Source: Solobacterium sp. UBA1761
GTDB taxonomy: Bacteria > Bacillota_I > Bacilli_A > Erysipelotrichales > Erysipelotrichaceae
NCBI GenBank assembly: GCA_002315565.1
Contig: DCHD01000009.1
Location: 1-49,437, forward strand
DNA: 49,437 nucleotides
Reading direction: 5' to 3'
In this document: positions 34,002 to 41,123 of the stretch, piece by piece
How the letters are laid out: each line of letters opens with the position of its first letter
How positions within the stretch are numbered: the stretch's first letter is position 1
Translations under genes and position numbers: made by a program
Notes under the pieces: generated by a model
What the model saw: only the letters and a program-made list of their open reading frames with translations
Databases searched by the model: none
What the model was told of the DNA's origin: nothing

Positions 34002-34009
34002 AAAGTAAA

Positions 34010-34159
34010 CTACTTAGCTCCGCAGTTAGGACAAGCACGATGAGGTAACTTCATTTCACCACAGCTAGGGCATTTAACCATAGTAGGTGCAGTTAACTTA
34101 TAGTGAGTTCTTCTTTTTGCAGTACGAGTTTTACTATTTCTTCTCTGTTGAACAGCCAT
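34010..34159 (-). CDS. rpmF: 50S ribosomal protein L32
   Basis: Small ribosomal protein of 49 residues. It starts MAVQQRRNSKTRTAKRRTHY and has a C-terminal zinc ribbon CPSCGEMKLPHRACPNCGA, the cysteine-containing form. A strong GAGGAGGATC site precedes ATG 34159. It follows yceD as in most bacteria and is closed by two terminators. A promoter inside the end of yceD may drive it apart from the met genes upstream. Confidence 0.97.
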   Translation of the reverse strand: MAVQQRRNSKTRTAKRRTHYKLTAPTMVKCPSCGEMKLPHRACPNCGAK

Positions 34160-34252
34160 CTTTGATCCTCCTCGTTAAACAATTTTTTAAATACTCAAGT
34201 CTTGGATCAGCTTGAGGAATCAAATTTCCACATACTGTCCAGTCACTCATAT

Positions 34253-34281
34253 AGAATACACTTATTTTGAATTTTTTACAA
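34253..34281 (-). promoter_or_regulatory. Possible promoter of rpmF within the end of yceD
   Basis: TTGTAA (34276-34281), 17 nt, TATTCT (34253-34258) on the minus strand, four of six matches in each hexamer. It would give a leader of about 87 nt before rpmF. Confidence 0.35.
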
Positions 34282-34630
34282 CTTTTATTGGCACAATTGG
34301 TAATATTACCTGCTTAATAATATCACTTGCTTCATTTTTGGTTGACAGCAGAATACCATCACAATCGTTGTCAGTTGTCACATCTTCAACTTCTTCTTCA
34401 TCAAAGTCTACCTCTACATCCTCAAGCGTATACGCATCAGGACAGATCATCTGACCCTTCATTCGGTATTCGATCTTAAGCTGATCACCTTCATAATAGA
34501 AGATAAAATAACCATCACAGTTTACAATCTTTCTGATAAAAGGGTTATTTTCAATAACAATCTCTTCAATGAAGAATTCATAGGTTTTTTCATCTTTGAT
34601 GTTCTGCAGATCTTTTAAATATACAATCAT
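34262..34630 (-). CDS. yceD: DUF177/YceD-family protein
   Basis: 122-residue acidic protein placed directly before rpmF, the standard position of YceD/DUF177, whose members influence 23S rRNA and large-subunit assembly in some organisms. The middle has the expected DxxCDGYF-like and CxxCL-like regions only in weakened form (IVNCDGYFIFYYEG, GQMICPDAYTLEDVEVDF). It is shorter than the usual 160-170 residues. It overlaps metI by 4 nt (ATGA), so its translation is coupled to the methionine transporter. Confidence 0.72.
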   Translation of the reverse strand: MIVYLKDLQNIKDEKTYEFFIEEIVIENNPFIRKIVNCDGYFIFYYEGDQLKIEYRMKGQMICPDAYTLEDVEVDFDEEEVEDVTTDNDCDGILLSTKNEASDIIKQVILPIVPIKVVKNSK

Positions 34631-35289
34631 AGCTGTTTTCTCTTATCAAGTTTCTTCGATACAGTGTTGCCAGCCAGCTGGAACAATTGCATCAGCACAA
34701 TAATTATAACAACAGTTACTATCATTATGTCGGTTTCATAACGGTAATAGCCGTATCTGATTGCGATATCACCAAGTCCGCCTCCACCTACTGTACCAGC
34801 CATTGCACTGTAACCAAGGATTGTTCCTAAGCAGATGGTTGCCCCGTTCAGCAAAGATACTCTGGCTTCGACGAGCAGTACCTTGACAATGATTTCCATT
34901 GTAGAAGCACCCATGGACATTGCCATTTCAATAACACCCTTATCTACTTCCTTCAAAGATGTTTCGACCATTCTGCCGATAAAAGGAATGGCAGCAATAG
35001 TAAGTGGAACAATTGTAGCTGCTGTACCATATGCTTTACCGACTAAAAGTCTTGTGAAAGGAATAATAAGTACAAGCAGAATGATAAACGGAATACTTCT
35101 TCCGATATTGACAATAAAGTCAAGAACTGCATACAGCTTTGCGTTTGGCTTTATACCATCCTTATCACTCACAAACAGCGTTACACCAAGCGGAAGACCG
35201 AACACATAACCGAATACAGTAGACACAAGAACCATTGACAGTGTCTGACCGATACCTTTGGCAATCATGATCCATTCAGCACTATTCAT
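34627..35289 (-). CDS. metI: Methionine ABC transporter permease MetI
   Basis: 220-residue permease with about five transmembrane segments. The EAA-type coupling loop with its glycine reads EMAMSMGASTMEIIVKVLLVEARVS. The later MAGTVGGGGLGDIAIRYGY stretch is typical of MetI. It overlaps metN by 8 nt. Together MetQ, MetN and MetI import D/L-methionine. Confidence 0.94.
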   Translation of the reverse strand: MNSAEWIMIAKGIGQTLSMVLVSTVFGYVFGLPLGVTLFVSDKDGIKPNAKLYAVLDFIVNIGRSIPFIILLVLIIPFTRLLVGKAYGTAATIVPLTIAAIPFIGRMVETSLKEVDKGVIEMAMSMGASTMEIIVKVLLVEARVSLLNGATICLGTILGYSAMAGTVGGGGLGDIAIRYGYYRYETDIMIVTVVIIIVLMQLFQLAGNTVSKKLDKRKQL

Positions 35290-36298
35290 TGTTCTTTACC
35301 TCCTCTACTGTAATACTCTTCATTTTCTTTAAGTACGCAATCATCTTATCAGCTGTTTTTTCATCATTTGGCAGTTCAATAAGCATCTGACCTCTTGACT
35401 TGCCCTGAATTGAAGAGATGTTCGATTCAAGAATATTAACAGCAGTTTTAAACTCAAGAATAAGGTTGGCAATAACCGGCTCACTTGTTTCTGATTCTTC
35501 AAAGGCAATACGTACAATCTTACCGCCATCCATAATCTTGACCTGACTTGTTGCATTGTAGATAAGGCGTTTTGCCGCAGCAGTCTTTGGATGTCTGAAC
35601 AGTTCTTCTACAGTATCTTCTTCAACGAGTCTGCCGTTTTCAAGTACAGCACATCTGTTACATATTTCCTGGATTACTGCCATTTCATGAGTAATCACAA
35701 CAACCGTAATCTGATACTTCTCATTTATCTCTTTGATAAGTGAAAGAATTGACTTTGTAGTCTCTGGGTCTAAAGCACTGGTTGCTTCATCACATAAAAG
35801 AATCTTTGGTGCACTTGCAAGAGCTCTGGCAATGGCAACTCTTTGTTTCTGTCCGCCAGAAAGCATTGCCGGATAGGCTTTGGCTTTTTCACTAAGTCCT
35901 ACAACTTCAAGATATTCAAGTGCTTTCTTTCTTGCTACAGATTTGGCTACACCATTAAGTTCCATTGGAAAACATACATTGTCAAGTACAGTTTTCTGCA
36001 TCAGCAGGTTGAACCCCTGGAAGATCATGCCTATTTCTTTGCGTACCATTCTAAGGTCAGATTCCTTCAACTCAAGAAGGCTCTTGTTATCGACAATTAC
36101 TTTGCCGTTATCAGGTTTTTCCAATAGATTGATGCATCTTACAAGTGTTGACTTTCCAGCTCCAGAAAGCCCGATAATGCCATATATTTCACCTGTTCCA
36201 ACTGAAAAAGAAACATCGTTAAGTGCTTCAACGTTTCCTTCCCCGTTTTTTGAAACAAAGGTTTTGGAAATATTCTTAAGTTCAATAATATTGCTCAT
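35282..36298 (-). CDS. metN: Methionine ABC transporter ATP-binding protein MetN
   Basis: 338 residues. ABC domain with Walker A IIGLSGAGKSTLVRC, signature LSGGQKQRVAIARAL and Walker B ILLCDEATSALDPE, followed by a C-terminal NIL domain (about 260-338) that binds methionine and inhibits transport in MetN proteins. I place the start at ATG 36298 with GAGG about 9 nt upstream; a TTG five codons earlier is less likely. A UUCG-capped hairpin lies between metQ and this gene. Confidence 0.94.
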   Translation of the reverse strand: MSNIIELKNISKTFVSKNGEGNVEALNDVSFSVGTGEIYGIIGLSGAGKSTLVRCINLLEKPDNGKVIVDNKSLLELKESDLRMVRKEIGMIFQGFNLLMQKTVLDNVCFPMELNGVAKSVARKKALEYLEVVGLSEKAKAYPAMLSGGQKQRVAIARALASAPKILLCDEATSALDPETTKSILSLIKEINEKYQITVVVITHEMAVIQEICNRCAVLENGRLVEEDTVEELFRHPKTAAAKRLIYNATSQVKIMDGGKIVRIAFEESETSEPVIANLILEFKTAVNILESNISSIQGKSRGQMLIELPNDEKTADKMIAYLKKMKSITVEEVKNNE

Positions 36299-36308
36299 AT
36301 ACAATAAC

Positions 36309-36333
36309 CTCAAAAGCCCACCGAAGTGGGCTT
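36309..36333 (-). terminator. UUCG hairpin between metQ and metN (attenuator or mRNA stabiliser)
   Basis: Stem AAGCCCAC / GTGGGCTT closed by a C(UUCG)G tetraloop, followed by TTTTGAGG. The short T tract suggests partial termination or 3'-end protection, letting metQ exceed metN-metI. Confidence 0.65.
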
Positions 36334-36343
36334 GTCTAATTAA

Positions 36344-37162
36344 TTATTTTTCAAAAAATACTACAGCACCATCATAAGTGTCTTTGATGAACTGCTGAAC
36401 CTTTTCACTTCTTAATGCTTCACAAAGTGCAACAATACCAGGATTAGACTCATTTCCTTCTTTTACTGCAACAACGTTTACATATGTTTCTGCAGCAGAT
36501 GATGTACTAAGTTCGTAAGCAATAGCATCCTTGCTGACATTAAGTCCTGCTTCTAATGCGTAGTTACCATTAAGGATAACAAGTGCACAGTCAGGAATCA
36601 TCTTAGAGATACTTGGAGCATCAATTTCAATAATCTCTAAACCTTCAACATTATACTTAACGATATCATTAACAGTTAAAGCATCACTTGCTTTTACACC
36701 AGCAGGAAGTTCAATAATTCCATTGTCCTGAAGTAACAGTAATGCTCTTGTTTCGTTTGTTCCATCATTTGGAATAGCGATTGAATCACCAGCTGTCAGA
36801 TCACTTAGTGAACTCTTCTTTCCAGGATATACACCGAATGGTTCATAGTGAATTTCTTCAACTACTGACATATGAGTACCTTTTTCTTCATTGAAGTTAT
36901 TTAAGTAAGGAACATGTGCGAAATAGTTGGCATCATAATCACCTGATTCAACTACTTCAACAGGCTGAACGTAATCAGCGTATTCAGTAACTTCAAGTTC
37001 AAATCCCTTTTCTCTCATGATTTCTTTGCAGACTTCAAGAATCTCAGCATGTGGTACTGATGTAGCAGCAACCTTAACAACATTCTCATTCTTTTCTTCG
37101 CCACATCCAGCAAGTGTCAATAGACATAAAACAGTAACTAATAATGTAATAATCTTTTTCAT
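36344..37162 (-). CDS. metQ: Methionine-binding lipoprotein MetQ (NlpA family)
   Basis: 272-residue lipoprotein. Signal peptide with lipobox LTLAGC and acylated C20, then the NlpA-family binding protein (HAEILEVCKEIM, YADYVQPVEVVESGDYDANYFAHVPYLNNFNEEKG, SIAIPNDGTNETRALLLLQDNGII). TAGGAGGGAAAG precedes ATG 37162. First gene of metQ-metN-metI, controlled by the upstream methionine T-box. Confidence 0.95.
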   Translation of the reverse strand: MKKIITLLVTVLCLLTLAGCGEEKNENVVKVAATSVPHAEILEVCKEIMREKGFELEVTEYADYVQPVEVVESGDYDANYFAHVPYLNNFNEEKGTHMSVVEEIHYEPFGVYPGKKSSLSDLTAGDSIAIPNDGTNETRALLLLQDNGIIELPAGVKASDALTVNDIVKYNVEGLEIIEIDAPSISKMIPDCALVILNGNYALEAGLNVSKDAIAYELSTSSAAETYVNVVAVKEGNESNPGIVALCEALRSEKVQQFIKDTYDGAVVFFEK

Positions 37163-37202
37163 TCTCTTTCCCTCCTATTACATCTGGGTTTTGGTCTTCT
37201 AA

Positions 37203-37435
37203 ACAAAAAAGGTCATCCATAAGGACGACCTTGTAATCGTGTTACCACCTTAATTCGTGCGAATGCACCTCAATAGAGTACCAACATACCCCTGTCCTTT
37301 AACGTTGACTTACGTCCGTCATTATTCGTAACGGAAGCTCAATAGACCATGTTCTTCTGTACCTCAGCATTCCTTCTCACCACTTCAGGAACTCTCTTAA
37401 GCATCTTTACAGAATACTCTTCTCTTCTTTGCTTT
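37203..37435 (-). promoter_or_regulatory. Methionine T-box leader of metQNI
   Basis: Long leader with T-box AAGGTGGTAACACG (variant of GGTGGNACCGCG) and terminator stem AAGGTCGTCC-TTAT-GGATGACCTT plus TTTTTT (37203-37232). In Stem I the helix TTCTGTA / TACAGAA is followed by GAACATGGTC, whose ATG (37348-37350) is the likely Met specifier. Uncharged tRNA-Met would favour readthrough. This leader and the promoter regions fill the 378-bp gap between metQ and tmcAL. Confidence 0.85.
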
Positions 37436-37441
37436 GATTTA

Positions 37442-37470
37442 ATGATAAGGGATAGAACATTCTTAGTCAA
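37442..37470 (-). promoter_or_regulatory. Promoter of the metQNI T-box operon
   Basis: TTGACT (37465-37470), 17 nt, TATCAT (37442-37447), one mismatch each; identical hexamers and spacing to the rpsP promoter. Confidence 0.7.
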
Positions 37471-37528
37471 TAAATGAAATGTCATATTTTTACATGTTCA
37501 CCATATATATGAAAATCTTTTCATTGTA

Positions 37529-37534
37529 TATAAT
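37529..37534 (+). promoter_or_regulatory. Predicted -10 element of tmcAL (leaderless geometry)
   Basis: TATAAT on the plus strand with a 6-nt gap (TGAGTT) to ATG 37541 and no Shine-Dalgarno. Divergent from the metQ promoter. Confidence 0.5.
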
Positions 37535-37540
37535 TGAGTT

Positions 37541-38626
37541 ATGAAGATAACCGGTATTGTCACTGAATACAATCCATTCCATAACGGACATATCTATCAC
37601 ATCAATAAAACCAGAGAGATAACCAACCCTGATCTTTTGATTGCCGTAATGTCCGGCAACTTTACCCAACGCGGGGAAGTTGGAATAACAGATAAATTTG
37701 AAAGAACAAAAGCTGCTCTTTTAAACGGAGTAGATCTCGTTGTAGAACTGCCATATATCTATACCCTTCAGAATGCCTATGTCTTCGCAAAAGAATCAGT
37801 AAATATTCTAAGCAGACTCCACATAGATTCAATGGTCTTTGGTTCAGAAACCAACAATATGGAAGAACTTAAGAAGTTCGCATCTTTAGAAATAGATGTC
37901 ACAAGACTCAAGGAACTCATGGATACCGGTGAATCATATCCAAAAGCCTATGGTCTGCTGTCAGGTTCAATGTATTCAAACGACATCCTGGCAGTAGCTT
38001 ATCTTAAAGCTCTGAAGGATACTTCTATAACTCCATATTCCATCGAAAGAACAAACGACTACCATTCAGATGAACTTGGTGAGATTGCTTCTGCCAACGC
38101 CATCAGAAAAGCTTTACTAAACAGTAAAGATATATCCAAGTCAACTCCTATGGTTATTGATAATCCGGTCTTCAACAAAGACCTTTATCCTTTGTATAGA
38201 CACATGTTAATGACTTCCAGCACCAATGAACTAAGTGAATACTTCCTTACTGCTGAAGGCATAGAAAACCTGCTTAAAAAGAATGCCTATCTCTATGATG
38301 ACTATGAGGAATTTATTTCTCATTCAGTTTCCAGAAGATATACCCGTTCAAGAATTCAGAGAGTTATGTGTCATATGCTAAACAAAGTAAAAAAGAACGA
38401 CATACAAAACCTTGAAAACAATTATATTCGTGTATTGGGATTTAACCGCAAAGGCCAGGAATACCTTAACTCCTTAAGGAAAGAAGAAGATCTGAATATT
38501 ATTACGCAGTTTAAAAATATCCCTCAGAATATGAAGGATATTGAATGGAAAGTCGCAGTAACCTATTCTTTCATCAAAGGAAACGATTACCTCAAGAAAG
38601 AACTTAAAGGTCCAGTAATTATCTAG
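37541..38626 (+). CDS. tmcAL: tRNA(Met) cytidine acetate ligase TmcAL (YlbM)
   Basis: Nucleotidyltransferase-like enzyme that makes N4-acetylcytidine at the wobble base of elongator tRNA-Met, using acetate and ATP. 361 residues. The HxGH-type motif is in VTEYNPFHNGHIYHI, followed by AVMSGNFTQRGEVGITDKFERT and GVDLVVELP. This is the only plus-strand gene in the window. TATAAT lies exactly 6 nt before its ATG, with no ribosome site. Its 3' end overlaps the convergent metallo-beta-lactamase gene by 8 nt, and its terminator lies inside that gene. Confidence 0.93.
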   Translation: MKITGIVTEYNPFHNGHIYHINKTREITNPDLLIAVMSGNFTQRGEVGITDKFERTKAALLNGVDLVVELPYIYTLQNAYVFAKESVNILSRLHIDSMVFGSETNNMEELKKFASLEIDVTRLKELMDTGESYPKAYGLLSGSMYSNDILAVAYLKALKDTSITPYSIERTNDYHSDELGEIASANAIRKALLNSKDISKSTPMVIDNPVFNKDLYPLYRHMLMTSSTNELSEYFLTAEGIENLLKKNAYLYDDYEEFISHSVSRRYTRSRIQRVMCHMLNKVKKNDIQNLENNYIRVLGFNRKGQEYLNSLRKEEDLNIITQFKNIPQNMKDIEWKVAVTYSFIKGNDYLKKELKGPVII

Positions 38627-39407
38627 CTTTATCTTCTGTATATAAGATGTCACCGAATTTACCATCAATTCGGTTTTCTTTTTCATCTCTTTGCTTAGCC
38701 TCGTAAAGAATCTTACCCATTCTTTCAACCGGATGATGATCGTCTTTACCCGCCAGAATCAGATCACAGCACTCAATAACATTATCAAGCAGATCTTTTT
38801 CAGAACAGAATGTTCCATGGTTTCTTAAGATAAGGTCATAGTCATTTTCATATTTCTTTAATGTAAGTAATGATTCTCTGTACTCTGATACGCATGAAGA
38901 GAACTCATTAAAAAGAAGCACACCCACGCCACACGCATCACCAAAGATAGCAGCTCTTGTTTTCTTCAGCAATGGCACCATCATGCCTGGAGTGTGTCCC
39001 TTTACAGGAAGCATGACTACAGTTTCATTGCCCACATCAAACTCATCATATGGTCTGATATTCTTTATTTCGCCTTTATAGTCAGGCTGAACAGGTTCGT
39101 CAAATCGAGATTGTCTGACTTCATAGGTTCCAAAAGAAAAGAGTACTGGGTCATCATCTCTGTTCATATATACTTCATCAAACAATGCTGCACCACCTAC
39201 ATGGTCAAGATGTCCATGTGAAAGAATCAGTGTAACAGGTTTGTCTGTAATATTCTTTTCAATATATTCTCTGATATTACCAAGTCCATAGCCTGAGTCA
39301 AAAAGCAGTGCCCTATCTTCTCCAATAAAGATGTAGAAACATACTCCGCTTTTTTCAATGATACGATAAAGATTTTCTTTAATTAGTTCATGTGTAAAAG
39401 TATTCAT
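38619..39407 (-). CDS. Metallo-beta-lactamase-fold hydrolase, glyoxalase II-like
   Basis: 262-residue MBL-fold enzyme of unknown substrate. Metal motifs: LSHGHLDHVGG (HxHxDH), PVKGHTPGMM with the third His, FGDACG with the bridging Asp, and RNHG near the end. No beta-CASP domain and no signal peptide, so a cytosolic hydrolase is likely. GGAAGGAATAAC precedes ATG 39407. It lies just downstream of the two SAM-hydrolase genes but beyond a terminator, so membership in the riboswitch operon is partial at best. No own promoter was recognised. Confidence 0.8.
   Translation of the reverse strand: MNTFTHELIKENLYRIIEKSGVCFYIFIGEDRALLFDSGYGLGNIREYIEKNITDKPVTLILSHGHLDHVGGAALFDEVYMNRDDDPVLFSFGTYEVRQSRFDEPVQPDYKGEIKNIRPYDEFDVGNETVVMLPVKGHTPGMMVPLLKKTRAAIFGDACGVGVLLFNEFSSCVSEYRESLLTLKKYENDYDLILRNHGTFCSEKDLLDNVIECCDLILAGKDDHHPVERMGKILYEAKQRDEKENRIDGKFGDILYTEDKAR
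38652..38684 (+). terminator. tmcAL terminator embedded in the convergent MBL gene
   Basis: Plus-strand stem ACCGAATT / AATTCGGT with a 7-nt loop and a TTTTCTTTTTC tail, 26 nt past the tmcAL stop and inside codons of the opposing gene. Confidence 0.75.
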
Positions 39408-39420
39408 GTTATTCCTTCCA

Positions 39421-39449
39421 TAAAAAAGACAGATACAAAAATCTGTCTT
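39421..39449 (-). terminator. Intrinsic terminator after the second SAM hydrolase gene
   Basis: Stem AAGACAGAT / ATCTGTCTT with a six-base loop and a TTTTTT tail, starting in the stop codon of the upstream gene. Confidence 0.8.
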
Positions 39450-40284
39450 ATTTCTTCATTGTAATAGTCCAGTTTGAACCCGTTCCAATACCATAAGCCT
39501 TGGAGAAGTTGCCCTGGTTGATTGCCAGCGCCATATGGTTGGCAGAATTCATATAGATAATAGGATCAGAGATATCAACTTTAGAGAATGAAGTTTCATA
39601 TTTGACTTTCTTTGAATATACCTTTTTGCCATCGTGATAAATCTCAGTTTCCAGAACATCGCCATATCTGAATCCGCACTCATCAAACATACTGCGTGGA
39701 ATAGAAGTCCATAATGAACCGAAACGTCCATCGAGAATATCAACAGCACCTTCTACACCGCCTTCAATTCTGTTGCAGCCGAAAAGTTTAACCTTCTGTA
39801 TATCTTTTACATTCAGTTCAGGTCCTACACCTTCAAAATCAATAACACCAGCAGCAAGTCTTGCACCGGTATAGGCATAGACATCACGTCCATGGAAAGT
39901 ATATGACTCACTTGAGCCTTTCAGTCTGTTCTTTGTTTCATCAATTTCTCTGACTGCTTCAATGCCGACAAATTCATTCACATGGGTAAGAGTTCCATTA
40001 TCAGGAGTTACGATATAACTACCATTTTTCAGTTTGGCAACCACTGATTTTCGATTTGAACCAACACCTGGGTCAACAATTGAAACAAACACTGTACCTT
40101 CTGGCCAGTAGTTTACTGTCTGGAAAAGACGGTAAGAAGCTTCAAAGATATTGAAAGCAGGAATATTGTGTGTAAGATGTCTGATATTCAGTTCACTTGA
40201 AACACCAAAACTTACACCTTCCATTGCGCTTATTGCGCCATCTTCCATACCAAAATCTGACTGAAATACAAGTAATTTATTCAT
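39448..40284 (-). CDS. SAM hydrolase (SAM hydroxide adenosyltransferase, DUF62), second copy
   Basis: 278 residues, related to the fluorinase/chlorinase fold but of the DUF62 type that adds water to SAM to give adenosine and L-methionine. N-terminal VFQSDFGMEDGAISAM holds the conserved Asp (D10); the Asp-Arg-His triad of the hydrolase is D71 and R78 (VDPGVGSNRKS) and H131 (FHGRDVYAYTGARLAAG); PDNGTLTHV and RFGSLWTSIP follow. It overlaps the first copy by 8 nt with GGTGG upstream of ATG 40284. The longer frame into the neighbour is not used. The residues that define halogenating enzymes are not seen, so halide use is unlikely. Confidence 0.85.
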   Translation of the reverse strand: MNKLLVFQSDFGMEDGAISAMEGVSFGVSSELNIRHLTHNIPAFNIFEASYRLFQTVNYWPEGTVFVSIVDPGVGSNRKSVVAKLKNGSYIVTPDNGTLTHVNEFVGIEAVREIDETKNRLKGSSESYTFHGRDVYAYTGARLAAGVIDFEGVGPELNVKDIQKVKLFGCNRIEGGVEGAVDILDGRFGSLWTSIPRSMFDECGFRYGDVLETEIYHDGKKVYSKKVKYETSFSKVDISDPIIYMNSANHMALAINQGNFSKAYGIGTGSNWTITMKK

Positions 40285-41122
40285 GTTCAAATACCACCTT
40301 ATAGTCTGGGCCAAAGTCAATGCCATAGTCTTTTTCAAGACTGCCGCAGACTTTTGCAAGAGCCATTTTGTTAAGCTCATTATTATAAATCATAACACTT
40401 TTATCAGGTGCTTTGCCGAATGAGTCAAAGTAAGGAAGTACCCAATCATATTTAAGTTCATTTCTGTAATAGATTTTGGTCCTTACTTTATCGCCAATAC
40501 TGAACCCCGCTTCAATAAACAGGTCAAGCGGGATATTGCTCCAGAGATTTCCGAAGTTAGGGTCCTTGATTTCGAACATACCTTCAAGTCTGCCATCAGA
40601 CAATCTGCCTTCTGTAATCTCATGTCTTTTAATCAAAGATAAATCATATTTTGGACCAACTTCTTCATAAGAGATCTTGCCGCTTGCAAGTTTTGCTGCA
40701 CAATAGCCAAACAGATCACGGCCATGAAAAATAGAAACCTTACCGTTGTCATCACGATGAAGACGGTTGACTGTTTCATCTATTTCTCTTACTTCTTCTA
40801 TACCCCATTTCTTATCGACGTGCGTCAAAGTACCATTATCTGGTGTTACTATGTAGTAACCATTCTTAGTCTTTGCGACACATGCCCTTCTTGAAGTACC
40901 AACACCAGGATCAACAACCGATACAAAGATAGTTCCTTTTGGCCAGAAATCAATATACTGATACAGTCTGTAAGAAGCAGACCAGGTATCATACTGAGGT
41001 ATTTCGTGAGTAGCAGTGATTATTTCAATATCAGCATCAACACTTTTAACTACACCATAAGTCGAAGCAACAGCTCCTTCAGCATAGGTCCAGTCAGTCT
41101 GAAATACCAGAATCTTTTTCAT
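40277..41122 (-). CDS. SAM hydrolase (SAM hydroxide adenosyltransferase, DUF62), first copy
   Basis: 281 residues, paralogue of the next gene. The triad is intact: D71 and R78 (VDPGVGTSRRA) and H133 (FHGRDLFGYCAAKLASG), with PDNGTLTHV and NFGNLWSNIP. The N-terminal motif differs from the usual TDFG: here it is QTDWTYAEGAVAST (W11 for Phe), near the SAM-binding region, so substrate preference may have shifted. GGAGG sits 6 nt before ATG 41122, one base after the peptidase stop. Expected product is methionine plus adenosine from SAM or a related sulfonium nucleoside. Confidence 0.85.
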   Translation of the reverse strand: MKKILVFQTDWTYAEGAVASTYGVVKSVDADIEIITATHEIPQYDTWSASYRLYQYIDFWPKGTIFVSVVDPGVGTSRRACVAKTKNGYYIVTPDNGTLTHVDKKWGIEEVREIDETVNRLHRDDNGKVSIFHGRDLFGYCAAKLASGKISYEEVGPKYDLSLIKRHEITEGRLSDGRLEGMFEIKDPNFGNLWSNIPLDLFIEAGFSIGDKVRTKIYYRNELKYDWVLPYFDSFGKAPDKSVMIYNNELNKMALAKVCGSLEKDYGIDFGPDYKVVFEHE

Positions 41123-41123
41123 G

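Noticed and set aside
34010..34159. A stop-codon recoding or frameshift in any gene
   Set aside because: All recognised genes are full length in one frame or plausibly short by architecture; TGA serves as a normal stop and no broken genes were found.
34134..34250. Small minus-strand frame of 38 codons between yceD and rpmF, overlapping rpmF in another frame
   Set aside because: No ribosome-binding site, overlaps the rpmF start region, and a frame of this length is easily open by chance in AT-rich DNA. It could be leader sequence of rpmF.
40284..40380. Longer N-termini for the SAM hydrolases, ecfT, metN, ftsK, trmFO and the LTA-synthase-like gene
   Set aside because: The extra residues read through the neighbouring upstream gene or intergenic hairpin, do not match the families, and better-placed starts with ribosome sites or direct stop-start contact exist.
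39448..41122. Fluorinase or chlorinase function for the DUF62 proteins
   Set aside because: Both have the Asp-Arg-His hydrolase triad of DUF62 and no other halogenation genes are nearby; hydrolysis is the simpler reading.
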